Assembly (NCBI RefSeq): GCF_042677945.1 | Contig: NZ_JBHUDN010000009.1 | Length of the DNA stretch: 64,000 bases | From: Haloplanus litoreus | Lineage (GTDB): Archaea > Halobacteriota > Halobacteria > Halobacteriales > Haloferacaceae | Direction: 5' to 3' (one strand) | Part shown: positions 34,996 through 42,325 of the stretch, one piece after another | Numbering within the stretch: position 1 is the stretch's first letter | Layout: every line of letters begins with the position of its first letter | Made by a program: the position numbers and the translations under genes | The notes under the pieces: generated by a model | Database searches by the model: none | Seen by the model: only the letters and a program-made list of their open reading frames with translations | What the model was told of the DNA's origin: nothing

Positions 34996-35241
34996 ATGTC
35001 CGACGTACTCGCCGAAAACCTCTCGGGGAAGTCCGTGATGGGCTCCGACGGGACGGAACTCGGTATGTTGTACAACATCACGATGAACCTGAAGACGGGT
35101 GCCCTGAACGATCTCCTCGTCTCTCCGAACGACGAGTTCCCGGTCGGCGACTCCCGCTTCCAGCAGGACGAACAGGGGCGGCTCCACGTCCCGGTCTCCC
35201 GCGTGCAGGCCGTGAAAGATTACATCGTCATCGACCGGTAG
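34996..35241 (+). CDS. PRC-barrel domain protein
   Basis: The 81 residues form a single PRC-barrel (SVMGSDGTELGMLYNITMN ... LNDLLVSPND ... HVPVSRVQAVKDYIVIDR). Such domains bind RNA or proteins in RNA metabolism; RimM is a bacterial relative. The start at 34996 lies about 24 bases after a CGTTTAAGG promoter-like element. The next gene, nob1, begins directly after its stop codon, so the two are surely cotranscribed and a ribosome-maturation role is reasonable. Confidence 0.88.
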   Translation: MSDVLAENLSGKSVMGSDGTELGMLYNITMNLKTGALNDLLVSPNDEFPVGDSRFQQDEQGRLHVPVSRVQAVKDYIVIDR

Positions 35242-35700
35242 ATGCACGTTCTGGACTCTTCTGCGTTCATCCACGAGTACCACACCTCCGAACAGATGGC
35301 CTCGATTCCGGCCGTCGAGGAGGAACTCGAAGACGAGAGCGCCTACCGCTACGACGCGATGGAGGGCGCGGGGATGCACATCCACATCCCGGCGGACAAC
35401 ACCGTCGAAACCATCGAGCGCGCAGCCGCCGAGACGGGCGACGCCGGGGAACTCTCGGCGACCGACGTGCGCCTGATCGCCGCCGCTTTCGAACTCGACG
35501 GCACCCTCGTCACCGACGACTACGCGATGCAGAACGTCGCGGAACATCTCGGCGTCGCCGTCGAGGTCATCGCCCGTGATGGCATCTCGGAACAGCGCAA
35601 CTGGCGCTTCCAGTGTCAGGGCTGTGGTCGCGAGTTCGACGACCACCGCGACCGCTGTCCGATCTGTGGGAGCGATCTCTCGCGCAAGAACCCGGCCTGA
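35242..35700 (+). CDS. nob1: rRNA maturation endonuclease Nob1
   Basis: This 152-residue protein joins a PIN domain (Asp5 in VLDSSAFI; acidic residues near 92-93 in LVTDDYAMQ) with a zinc ribbon (Cys125, Cys128, Cys139, Cys142). Nob1 cuts the precursor of 16S rRNA at its 3' end. Gene order after a PRC-barrel protein, with ATG following the TAG directly, supports cotranslation. Length is normal for archaeal Nob1. Confidence 0.93.
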   Translation: MHVLDSSAFIHEYHTSEQMASIPAVEEELEDESAYRYDAMEGAGMHIHIPADNTVETIERAAAETGDAGELSATDVRLIAAAFELDGTLVTDDYAMQNVAEHLGVAVEVIARDGISEQRNWRFQCQGCGREFDDHRDRCPICGSDLSRKNPA

Positions 35701-35795
35701 TACGGTCTGTTGTCGGGCAGTCTCGGTGGTTCGGCGAGACGGGTCCGCGAAGCACCGGGACACAGTCACAGCGATCCGTATGGACCGTCTCCCGT

Positions 35796-36782
35796 CTACT
35801 CGGATTCGCGCCGCGGCGCCAGCGCCGCGACCGTCCGCTCGGTCGTCGTCTCGTCGGCCCCGTCCGGCACGACCACGATAGGGTGGTCGACGACGTCCAG
35901 TCCGGCGACGTTCCGGAACTGCTCCCGCGCGCGGTCGGGCGTCCCGGCCACTCCAAGCGCGTCGACCATCTCCGCGGTGACCGCGCCGCGGGCGGCGTCG
36001 CGGTCGCCCGCCCGCCACGCCTCGGCGATCCGTTCGCTCGCGTCGGGAAACGCCGTGGCGACCGCCCGGCGATACCCCTCGCCGCTCCCGACGTAGTACG
36101 CGAGATGGCCCCGGATGGCCGCGCGGGCGGCGTCCGGGTCGTCGTCCACCGCCGCGGGGACGTAGGGCGCGACGGTGACCTCGTCGGGGTCGCGCCCGGC
36201 CTCGCGTGCCGTCTCGGCGACGGTCCCGAAGGCGTCGGCCAGTTCCGTAAACGGGACGTTGTGTGGCAGCCAGCCGTCGGCGACGCGGCCGGTGGCCCGG
36301 CGAGCGGCCGGCCCGAGCGCCGCGGTGTAGACGGGGACGTCGGCATCGAGCGCCGGGAAGTCGGCGACTGCGACGGTTTCGCCCTCGTACTCGACGCGAC
36401 CCTCGTCTCCGGTGAAGGCGGCGACGAGTTCGGCCGTCTCGTGGAGGCGACGCACCGGGCGGTCGTAGGGCCGGCCGTGCAGGTCCTCGATTGCCTTTGG
36501 CGTACTCGGCCCGATTCCGAGGCGGACGCCCGCCGGCGCCACCTCGTCGAGCGACGCCGCCGCGGCCGCGAGCGTCGCCGCGGACCGGGAGAAGACGTTG
36601 ACGATGGCGGTACCGAGGGTGAGTTCGTCGACGACGGCGGCGGCGGCAGTCAGCGTCACGAACGCGTCCCGCCCCCAGAGTTCGCCGGTCCAGCAGGCGT
36701 CGTAGCCCAAGTTCTCACAGCGGACGGCGAACTCGCGTGCGTCGGCCACCCCACCGCGTGGGATCACGACTCCACGTGACAT
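35796..36782 (-). CDS. Luciferase-like (F420-dependent) oxidoreductase
   Basis: The 328-residue TIM-barrel protein begins MSRGVVIPRGGVADAREFAV at 36782. It has the LLM pattern: ENLGYDACWTGE, LGTAIVNVFSRSAATLA, VRLGIGPSTPKAIEDLHG. In archaea these usually use F420; methylenetetrahydromethanopterin reductase (Mer) is one relative, others oxidise alcohols or sugars. No partner gene is adjacent. A TATA element 26 bases upstream fits this start and rejects a longer frame. Confidence 0.85.
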   Translation of the reverse strand: MSRGVVIPRGGVADAREFAVRCENLGYDACWTGELWGRDAFVTLTAAAAVVDELTLGTAIVNVFSRSAATLAAAAASLDEVAPAGVRLGIGPSTPKAIEDLHGRPYDRPVRRLHETAELVAAFTGDEGRVEYEGETVAVADFPALDADVPVYTAALGPAARRATGRVADGWLPHNVPFTELADAFGTVAETAREAGRDPDEVTVAPYVPAAVDDDPDAARAAIRGHLAYYVGSGEGYRRAVATAFPDASERIAEAWRAGDRDAARGAVTAEMVDALGVAGTPDRAREQFRNVAGLDVVDHPIVVVPDGADETTTERTVAALAPRRESE

Positions 36783-36805
36783 ACCCCCGCTGGGAGCGGC
36801 GACGG

Positions 36806-36812
36806 CATATAT
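36806..36812 (-). promoter_or_regulatory. TATA box of the luciferase-like gene
   Basis: CATATAT on the + strand (ATATATG on the - strand) lies about 26 bases upstream of the ATG at 36782, consistent with a leaderless transcript. Confidence 0.55.
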
Positions 36813-37074
36813 CCCCGCCCCGAACGGAGGCGCATCCGGGTCGTCATGAGATAGCGCACCTTGGCCGGATTCGAGCGGATCGACTCGTCGACGTCGCTCC
36901 CACTGGCGTCGTGGCCGACCCCCGTCGTTGACGTTCCGTTCGCGGATTGAGCCGGTGATCGACCGCCGGCCGCGGTGGCGATTACGCCCCGAACGCACCG
37001 GCTGGGGGCGCGGCCGTGTCCGGTCGGTGCCACACCCGGAACCCTTTTTGACGTCGTGTGTCCCACGTCACCGT

Positions 37075-37599
37075 ATGGCTAACGACGACCTCCGCGAGGC
37101 ACAGAAACCGCTGAAGGAGACGTACGAGGCAGATCCCGAGGCTGCTCGGATCACGCTGACGGCGACGGGCGACGAAGCCGCGGACGCGACGAGCTGTAGC
37201 GTCGAAGTCGGCGAAGCGGTCTACGAAGCGGAGCTCCACGAAGGCGCGGGTGGGTCGGGGACGGCGGCGTGTTCGGGCGACCTGCTGCTTGGGGCACTCG
37301 CCGCCTGCTCGCAGTTGACCGCCCAGGCGGTGATCGAGAACTTCGGCGTGGACGCCGCGGTGTCGGTCGACGTCGAGGGCGACTTGGATCTCCGGGGAAC
37401 GATGGGCGTCGCCGACGTCCCGGTCGGCTTCCAAGACATCCGCCTCGACGTGACGCTGTCGGGGAATCTGGACCCCGAGACGGCGGCCTCGATTCGGGAC
37501 GCGACCGAGCGGTACTGCGTGGTGTATCGGACGCTCGCGGACGCGCCGAGCGTTGCTACGGAGTGGACCTTCGAAGAAAGCGCCGAGGGTGAGATTTGA
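37075..37599 (+). CDS. OsmC family protein
   Basis: This 174-residue protein resembles OsmC/Ohr peroxide-related proteins. The conserved Cys lies in CSGDLLLGALAACSQLTAQAV. Only one cysteine of the catalytic pair is clearly in its usual place, so peroxidase activity is uncertain. An early ATG in a longer open frame would start in promoter sequence, so 37075 is chosen. The last 19 bases overlap the 3' end of tRNA-Ser on the other strand. Confidence 0.85.
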   Translation: MANDDLREAQKPLKETYEADPEAARITLTATGDEAADATSCSVEVGEAVYEAELHEGAGGSGTAACSGDLLLGALAACSQLTAQAVIENFGVDAAVSVDVEGDLDLRGTMGVADVPVGFQDIRLDVTLSGNLDPETAASIRDATERYCVVYRTLADAPSVATEWTFEESAEGEI

Positions 37600-37665
37600 A
37601 CTCACGTGTCCTGACGGACAGTTGCTCTCGAAGCAACCGCCTTGGCCGGGCTAGGCTACCTCGGC
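37581..37665 (-). tRNA. tRNA-Ser (anticodon CGA)
   Basis: This is a class II tRNA of 85 bases. Acceptor stem GCCGAGG/CCTCGGC has discriminator G. The anticodon stem GTTGC/GCAAC closes the loop TTCGAGA (anticodon CGA). A long variable arm (TGTCCGTCAGGACA) is present, and the T-arm is GTGAG TTCAAAT CTCAC. No intron. Its 3' end overlaps the end of the osmC-like gene by 19 bases. Confidence 0.94.
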
Positions 37666-37928
37666 TCACCAGGACGTGGGAGAGCGGGCGTTTAATCGGT
37701 TTCGGTTCACCGTCGGCGGTCGATCGCGGCGAGTTCACTGCGTCACGCGCCGTTCGGTCCCCGACTCGCCACGGTTCCGCTCGCTTCGTCGACGGTGCGC
37801 CGCGTCGGCTGTAACCGACTACGGGTCGGTTCCGTGCGGAGCGTCGTCGCTCCGCCGAGCGAATTCCGGTCGCTCGCGGCTCGTGGGAATCCCGCGGATT
37901 CAAGTCGGCGGGGATCCCAGCGGCGGAC

Positions 37929-38372
37929 ATGGCGACAATCGACACGGCGATGAACGCGATACACCTGTTGGTCGCCGGGCTGTGGGCCGGAAGTGTGCTC
38001 TTTATCGCACGGGGACTGTTGCCCGCCGCACGGAACGGGAGTCTGGATGCGGAGCCACTGCGTGGGTTGATCGGCCGGTTCCGCACGGGGTCGCGCGTCG
38101 CCTCGCTCGCGCTCTTTCTGACCGGTGGCCACCTCGCGGGGACGCGGTACACCGCCGAGAGCTTGCTCGGATCGACGCGAGGCTACCTCGTCGTCGCGAT
38201 GGTGGTGCTGTGGTTCGTGATGACTGGCCTGATCGAAGTGGGATCGGGGCGCCTCGTCGACGGCCTGAACGAGCGGAAGGTCCGGGATCCCGCCAGGGCA
38301 GCGACACCGTTTCTCACCGCAGCGGCAGTGGCTGGCATCGCGTTGCTCGCCATCGGCGGCGTCTTGCTCTGA
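37929..38372 (+). CDS. CopD-like four-helix membrane protein
   Basis: This 147-residue protein has four predicted helices. It opens with an AIHLLVAGLWAGSVLFIARG helix like the HxxxxxxWxG segment of CopD/copper-resistance domains. A second segment (LFLTGGHLAGTRY) and two more helices follow. In the family this fold moves or binds copper; here only one His-rich feature is retained, so function is uncertain. Single gene. Confidence 0.7.
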   Translation: MATIDTAMNAIHLLVAGLWAGSVLFIARGLLPAARNGSLDAEPLRGLIGRFRTGSRVASLALFLTGGHLAGTRYTAESLLGSTRGYLVVAMVVLWFVMTGLIEVGSGRLVDGLNERKVRDPARAATPFLTAAAVAGIALLAIGGVLL

Positions 38373-38458
38373 AACCGGGTGATTCCCACGCCCGTGCAGC
38401 CGTTCAGGTCGTGCCTGAAAACAGTAAGTACCGATTAACTAACACGTTTGTCCGAGCA

Positions 38459-38473
38459 GTCCCCTTCGGGGAC
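38459..38473 (+). promoter_or_regulatory. Hairpin in the leader of a 42-aa zinc-finger gene
   Basis: GTCCCC TTC GGGGAC forms a perfect 6-bp stem 26 bases before the ATG at 38499. It could be a small structural element or terminator-like signal; no T-tract follows. Confidence 0.3.
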
Positions 38474-38498
38474 CGCGTCACACGCTCCCCATTCCCCT

Positions 38499-38627
38499 AT
38501 GACGAGATGTCCAAACTGCGGGACGAGGATTCCCCGAGGACGGATCGTGGACCGCGACGGGCGACGACCGTACGCGGAGTGTCCTGACTGTTGGGAAGTA
38601 CATCCGGTGTCGTCGCCGCCGACGTAG
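38499..38627 (+). CDS. 42-aa double-CxxC zinc-finger protein
   Basis: The short ORF reads MTRCPNCGTRIPRG ... AECPDCWEVHP. Two CPxC knuckles (CPNC and CPDC) are spaced by about 24 residues, enough for one zinc site. The family of such haloarchaeal micro-proteins is known for affecting biofilm and stress traits in Haloferax. It is below common gene-calling cut-offs but has perfect finger geometry and a promoter-like TAAGTACCGATTAACTAAC stretch upstream. Confidence 0.65.
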   Translation: MTRCPNCGTRIPRGRIVDRDGRRPYAECPDCWEVHPVSSPPT

Positions 38628-38894
38628 CGGCGCGACACCGGGAGAGTGGTGGTCACGTCGTCGCGGGGTGCGGCGACCCCGTCGGCTCACGGCCGCGGTC
38701 GGGACGGGGGTCGACCGGGGCCGTCAGCCACGCGCCGGTTGCGAGTCGCCGTAGACGATTCGTTCGACGATTTCGTCGAGGTCCGGTGGTGTACGGTCAC
38801 CAGTCGGTTCGTCGGCTGGCACGTGCGGTACGAGGGTCACTTGCCATCACCCCGGGCGTACGTGACGGCTTCCCAACTGAAAAGCATCACGGCA

Positions 38895-39185
38895 CTACCG
38901 ATAGGAACTCCGGACGAGGTCCGCGACGGCGACGATGGCGACGCCAACCGTGGCCGCGGCGCCGCCACCGACGGCGACGGCCGTCTTCACCAGCGTCCGT
39001 ACGGCCGAACACGAGAGTTCCAGACTCCCGGTACCGGTGGAACCGACGACCATCGTGTCCGCCGGACCGCCGGCACAGGAGACGAGGAATCCGACCGCCG
39101 CGCCGGTGATCAGGTACAGAAAGATCGGTGCGAATATCGTCACGCCGAGGAGTGTGCCGACCCATCCGAGAACGTCTCGATACAT
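38895..39185 (-). CDS. Small membrane protein with paired cysteines (96 aa)
   Basis: It starts MYRDVLGWVGTLLG at 39185. Two helices (about residues 8-37 and 62-88) surround an exterior loop with GFLVSCAGGPADT and LELSCSAVR. The two cysteines could form a disulfide outside the cell. The family is not recognised. It is divergent from the DtxR-boxed small gene. Confidence 0.55.
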   Translation of the reverse strand: MYRDVLGWVGTLLGVTIFAPIFLYLITGAAVGFLVSCAGGPADTMVVGSTGTGSLELSCSAVRTLVKTAVAVGGGAAATVGVAIVAVADLVRSSYR

Positions 39186-39250
39186 GGTCGCTCGTCCACG
39201 GGCGGACACTAAGGCGGTGTGGTCCCGTTCGATCCGTCGAACCGCACCCT

Positions 39251-39272
39251 TTTTATTTTAGGTGTCCCTAAA
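39251..39272 (+). promoter_or_regulatory. TATA box with overlapping DtxR-type operator
   Basis: A TATA-like TTTTATTTTA (39251-39260) overlaps TTTAGG-TGTC-CCTAAA (39257-39272). The latter is a perfect 6-bp dyad with 4-base spacer, the same geometry as the DtxR/IdeR/SirR iron-box core (TTAGG-n4-CCTAA). It lies just before the leaderless ATG at 39281, so binding would block transcription. Confidence 0.6.
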
Positions 39273-39280
39273 GACGCTCG

Positions 39281-39448
39281 ATGCCCACTGGTACGCGGTC
39301 GGGAACGGACGACGACGGGAAGCCGGAGATGCCGGACCGACCGACGGTGTCGGTCTGTGAGAGCTGTCCTGGCCGCGCCGTCTTCATGGAATCCGGAAAC
39401 ACCGACGGTTGGATCGCGAGCGACCTGACGGTCGAACCGACGCAGTGA
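39281..39448 (+). CDS. 55-aa CxxC protein under a DtxR-type operator
   Basis: This small acidic protein has a CESC pair (residues 26-29) followed by AVFMESGNTDGWIASDLTVE, a pattern shared with small haloarchaeal DUF7331-like proteins (tentative). It is too short to be an enzyme alone. The promoter carries a metal-repressor box at its TATA element, so expression is likely raised when iron or manganese is low. That makes a metal-homeostasis role plausible, but it is inferred from the operator only. Confidence 0.65.
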   Translation: MPTGTRSGTDDDGKPEMPDRPTVSVCESCPGRAVFMESGNTDGWIASDLTVEPTQ

Positions 39449-39791
39449 CGAGTCAGGTGGGTTCTTCCTCCGCCCTCGCCACACCGCAGACCTTCCGCGA
39501 AGCGGCTCGTTCGACTTCTCGATTCCTGAAACTACGCGTCCGGAGTGTCGTCGTCCTCGCGTGAGCAACTCACGGATGGTACGCGAACACAGCGGGCTGG
39601 GCGGAGGTGGCCGGCCGTGAGGTCCGAACTGCGGGGCCGTCGTCGAGCCCGCGGGGCGGAACGCACCGAGGGTACGAGGCGCCCGCGACCGGCGATGGCG
39701 GCGTTCGGAACCGTGTGCACGCCGATCGCCGGAGTGCGTACGCTCGAGCGTGCAACGACGTACGACGGCTACGTTAGTTCGTCGACCGCCG
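39449..39791. other. No supported gene in this 343-bp stretch
   Basis: Open frames exist on both strands (for example 39545-39805 plus and 39532-39720 minus), but they are Arg-rich, unlike the acidic proteins around, and lack promoters. I see no RNA gene or clear repeat. Confidence 0.6.
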
Positions 39792-39962
39792 TCACCACTC
39801 GTTGACGAGCGTCGGGACGACGACGCCGACGCCGATCAGAGCCGCGAGTTCGAGCAGTTCGTTCGCCGTGACCTGCTGGACCAGATACCACGCGGTCAGG
39901 CCGAGGAACATGAACAGGACGATGATCTTCGTCTCGGTGTCGAGGAGGGCATCGCGGGCCAT
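39792..39962 (-). CDS. 56-aa small membrane protein
   Basis: It reads MARDALLDTETKIIVLFMFLG and ends VPTLVNEW. A cytoplasmic start is followed by two hydrophobic helices split by QQVTANELLELA. It is the last gene of a likely three-gene set with the 99-aa membrane protein and the winged-helix regulator. Function unknown. Confidence 0.6.
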   Translation of the reverse strand: MARDALLDTETKIIVLFMFLGLTAWYLVQQVTANELLELAALIGVGVVVPTLVNEW

Positions 39963-39992
39963 ACCGACGTGACGGCGTGACGATCCGTGAGG

Positions 39993-40292
39993 CTATCGTA
40001 TGGTGACGTAGGTGAGGAAAGCGAGCGCGACGAACTGCAGGGCACGCATGGCGAGGACGGCCACCTGTGCGGTCGGATCGGCGGCGTACAGCATCCCCGA
40101 ACTGAAGAAGAATCCGATGGCGACGACGTTCTCGACGACGAGGACGACGGCAAAGGCGACGAGACCGAGGGTGAGCGGCGTGCCGAACTGGCGGTAGTTG
40201 CGCCACCAGACGGCCCCCAGCGCGGCCAGTAGAACGATGTTCAGCCCGGAGAGGGCGCTCGCTATCGTGAGGGTCGGGGTCATGAGTGCCAT
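39993..40292 (-). CDS. Three-helix membrane protein next to HTH regulator (99 aa)
   Basis: Three hydrophobic helices are visible (about residues 9-31, 37-62 and 74-97). The family looks like the haloarchaeal DUF membrane proteins regularly encoded beside winged-helix regulators. The start lies one base after the regulator's stop, so they are cotranscribed. It may sense or relay a membrane signal to the regulator; this is inference from the pairing. Confidence 0.72.
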   Translation of the reverse strand: MALMTPTLTIASALSGLNIVLLAALGAVWWRNYRQFGTPLTLGLVAFAVVLVVENVVAIGFFFSSGMLYAADPTAQVAVLAMRALQFVALAFLTYVTIR

Positions 40293-40293
40293 G

Positions 40294-40566
40294 TTAGACG
40301 TGCTCCGTGATCTCCTCGAACTGGTCGCGGTGTCGGTCGAATCGGTCGGTGAGGAAGTAGAGCCGGCCGTACTCCTGCTCGCCGCTCTCGATCACGCCGT
40401 GATCTTCGAGCATATCGAGGTGGTGGCGTACGGAGTTGTAATCGATCCCGAGTTCCTCGTGTAACTGGTTGGCGTTGCGCGGACGCTCGTCGAGGAGTCG
40501 GATGATCCGCGCGCGATTCTTCCCGCCGCGCGTCCCGGCGAGCAGATACCAGAGTGCCTTCTCCAT
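40294..40566 (-). CDS. Winged-helix (ArsR-like) transcriptional regulator
   Basis: The 90-residue protein is one wHTH domain: KNRARIIRLLDERPRNANQLHEELGIDYNSVRHHLDMLEDHGVI is the helix-turn-helix and the wing is ESGEQEYGRLYFLT. No metal-binding cysteines are present. It starts at ATG 40566, inside a longer open frame. It heads an operon with two small membrane proteins and may regulate itself. Confidence 0.85.
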   Translation of the reverse strand: MEKALWYLLAGTRGGKNRARIIRLLDERPRNANQLHEELGIDYNSVRHHLDMLEDHGVIESGEQEYGRLYFLTDRFDRHRDQFEEITEHV

Positions 40567-40700
40567 CGGGGGCCGTACGTGGTGAGAGGGAGGCACGGGC
40601 AAAACGGTTCGCCCGACTCGTACGAATCGTCGTGACTGTGTCCGGGTGGATCGCCCGCGCGCTACGGTGATCCCCCGGTACTGACCGACAACGAGCCGTC

Positions 40701-42173
40701 TCACAGCGATTCGGGATCGATCGATCGGGACACCCACCCGCTCGGACCACTGGGGAAGGCACGTCGCTCGTCTCCGGGCTGGAGGGTCCCGGTGCCGTCG
40801 ACGGCGCGGACGACCACCTCGTGGGGTCCCGACGGCTCGTAGCGATAGACCCACTGGCGCCACACGTCCTCGTCGGGGAGCGGATCGGAGAGGTCGGCCG
40901 CGGCCCAGGTGTCGCCGCCGTCGGTCGACACTTCGACCCGCTCGATCCCGCGGGTGCCGGCGTAGGCCGGCCCGGCGACCTCGACGCGCCCGTCGCCGCG
41001 GCGGTTCGTCGCCCACAGTTTCGCCACCGTGTTCACCGGACCGGTGCCGTGCCAGCCGCGTTCCTCCCAGTAGCCCGTGGCCGGTTCGTCCAGAATCTCG
41101 ATTTCGGTGAGCCACTTGACGTTGATCTCTCCCCAGTGACCGGGGATGAGCGCCCGTGCCGGCGCGCCGTGAGCGCGAGGGAGCGGTTGGCCGTTCATCC
41201 CCACCGCGAGGAAGCCGGTTTCGAGCGCGTCGACCGGAAACTCCTCGTAGAAGCCGTCGGCCGCGCGGAGCATCACGTAGTTACCCTGCAGGTCGGCCGG
41301 GTCGAGCAGGTCCATCAGCGGCACGCCGGTCCAGAGCGCGGTGTCGAGTTTCCGACCGTTGAGCGTCTCGCCGACGCAGCGAAGCGAGGCGAACTGGTGG
41401 TCGTGCTCCATCGCGTCGACGTCCTCGAAGGTGTAGGTCGTCTCCTCGCCGACTGCGCCGTGGATCCGAAGCGACCAGTCCTCGCGTGCCGGATCGGGGT
41501 CGACGTTGGCGATGTCCACCCGGTAGAAGTGGTCGCTGACGAGGGGTTCCAGCCCCTCGACGTCCAGCGACTTCGCCTCGGCGTCCGCGAGGAGGGCCGC
41601 CACGTCGTCCGGAACCGGCGCCGTCGGGACCGGTTCGGCGGGCGCGAACGCTCGCCGACCGCCGACGCCGAGAACGCCCACCGCGAGGGCGGCGACACCC
41701 GAGAGGAGCGTCCGCCGCGCGCCGTCGGTCCCGTCGGATGTCGCGCCGGCGCCGAGGTCCACGACGGTCGAAACCACTGCCGCGCCGACGGCCGCACCGA
41801 CCGCCGAATCGGCCACTCCGGAGAGCGCAGCGGCGACGGCACCGACGGCGAGAGCGACGAGGACGGGCGCGATCAGCGGTCGATCTCCCCGCGCCGCGGC
41901 GACCCGGGCGCCGGCGAACACGACGCCCAGAAGGGCCGCCGTGGCCACGAGGCCGCCGCCGTAGGCCAGGTCGCGCCCCGGATCGCCGAGAACGGTGATG
42001 GCGAACGTGACGAGAGGACCCGGCGCGAGCGTAACCGTCAGGTTCGCGATGGTCGCCGCGACGAACGTCGACGAGCCGCCGACGACGGCGTACGAGCCGG
42101 CGACGGCCGCGATACCGCCCGCGAACGCGACGACGGCGGCGAAGAGGGGCCGCCGCCACGTGGTCGGGATCAT
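40701..42173 (-). CDS. Membrane-anchored sulfite oxidase-like molybdopterin protein
   Basis: The 490 residues start MIPTTWRRPLFAAV at 42173. Five hydrophobic helices occupy about residues 10-185. A sulfite-oxidase-type molybdopterin domain follows with the Mo-ligating Cys in ASLRCVGETLNGRK and binding segments VGMNGQPLPRAHGAP and PGHWGEINVKWL. A C-terminal immunoglobulin-like dimerisation domain (GIERVEVSTDGGDTW) ends it. The N-terminal membrane part is unusual compared with soluble sulfite oxidases and would place the active domain at the membrane. Confidence 0.9.
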   Translation of the reverse strand: MIPTTWRRPLFAAVVAFAGGIAAVAGSYAVVGGSSTFVAATIANLTVTLAPGPLVTFAITVLGDPGRDLAYGGGLVATAALLGVVFAGARVAAARGDRPLIAPVLVALAVGAVAAALSGVADSAVGAAVGAAVVSTVVDLGAGATSDGTDGARRTLLSGVAALAVGVLGVGGRRAFAPAEPVPTAPVPDDVAALLADAEAKSLDVEGLEPLVSDHFYRVDIANVDPDPAREDWSLRIHGAVGEETTYTFEDVDAMEHDHQFASLRCVGETLNGRKLDTALWTGVPLMDLLDPADLQGNYVMLRAADGFYEEFPVDALETGFLAVGMNGQPLPRAHGAPARALIPGHWGEINVKWLTEIEILDEPATGYWEERGWHGTGPVNTVAKLWATNRRGDGRVEVAGPAYAGTRGIERVEVSTDGGDTWAAADLSDPLPDEDVWRQWVYRYEPSGPHEVVVRAVDGTGTLQPGDERRAFPSGPSGWVSRSIDPESL

Positions 42174-42325
42174 CGCGACGTCACCCGGGCGATTCGCGGG
42201 GGGACGAGCCGTGCGGGTCCGTGCATACGGCGGTGGAGGCGGGCAACGGCGTAATTCGTTTTGCAAGGTCCACCCGAACTCCGTCTAGAGTTCGTTTCGA
42301 CTCCCGCCCCGAAAGACAGTAGACG

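Noticed and set aside
33049..36018. 989-residue extended InfB
   Set aside because: The upstream part covers the PRC-barrel and nob1 genes on the other strand; real homology begins at 34851.
38646..39212. 188-residue plus-strand frame
   Set aside because: No domain or start signal; it overlaps a better minus-strand membrane protein.
39532..39805. Open frames on both strands in the 39.5-39.8 kb gap
   Set aside because: Arg-rich composition, no promoter or motif; not acidic like real neighbours.
40821..42254. Long open frame antisense to the sulfite-oxidase-like gene
   Set aside because: It is a mirror of a high-GC coding region; the amino-acid pattern has no domain and the minus-strand gene has clear catalytic motifs.
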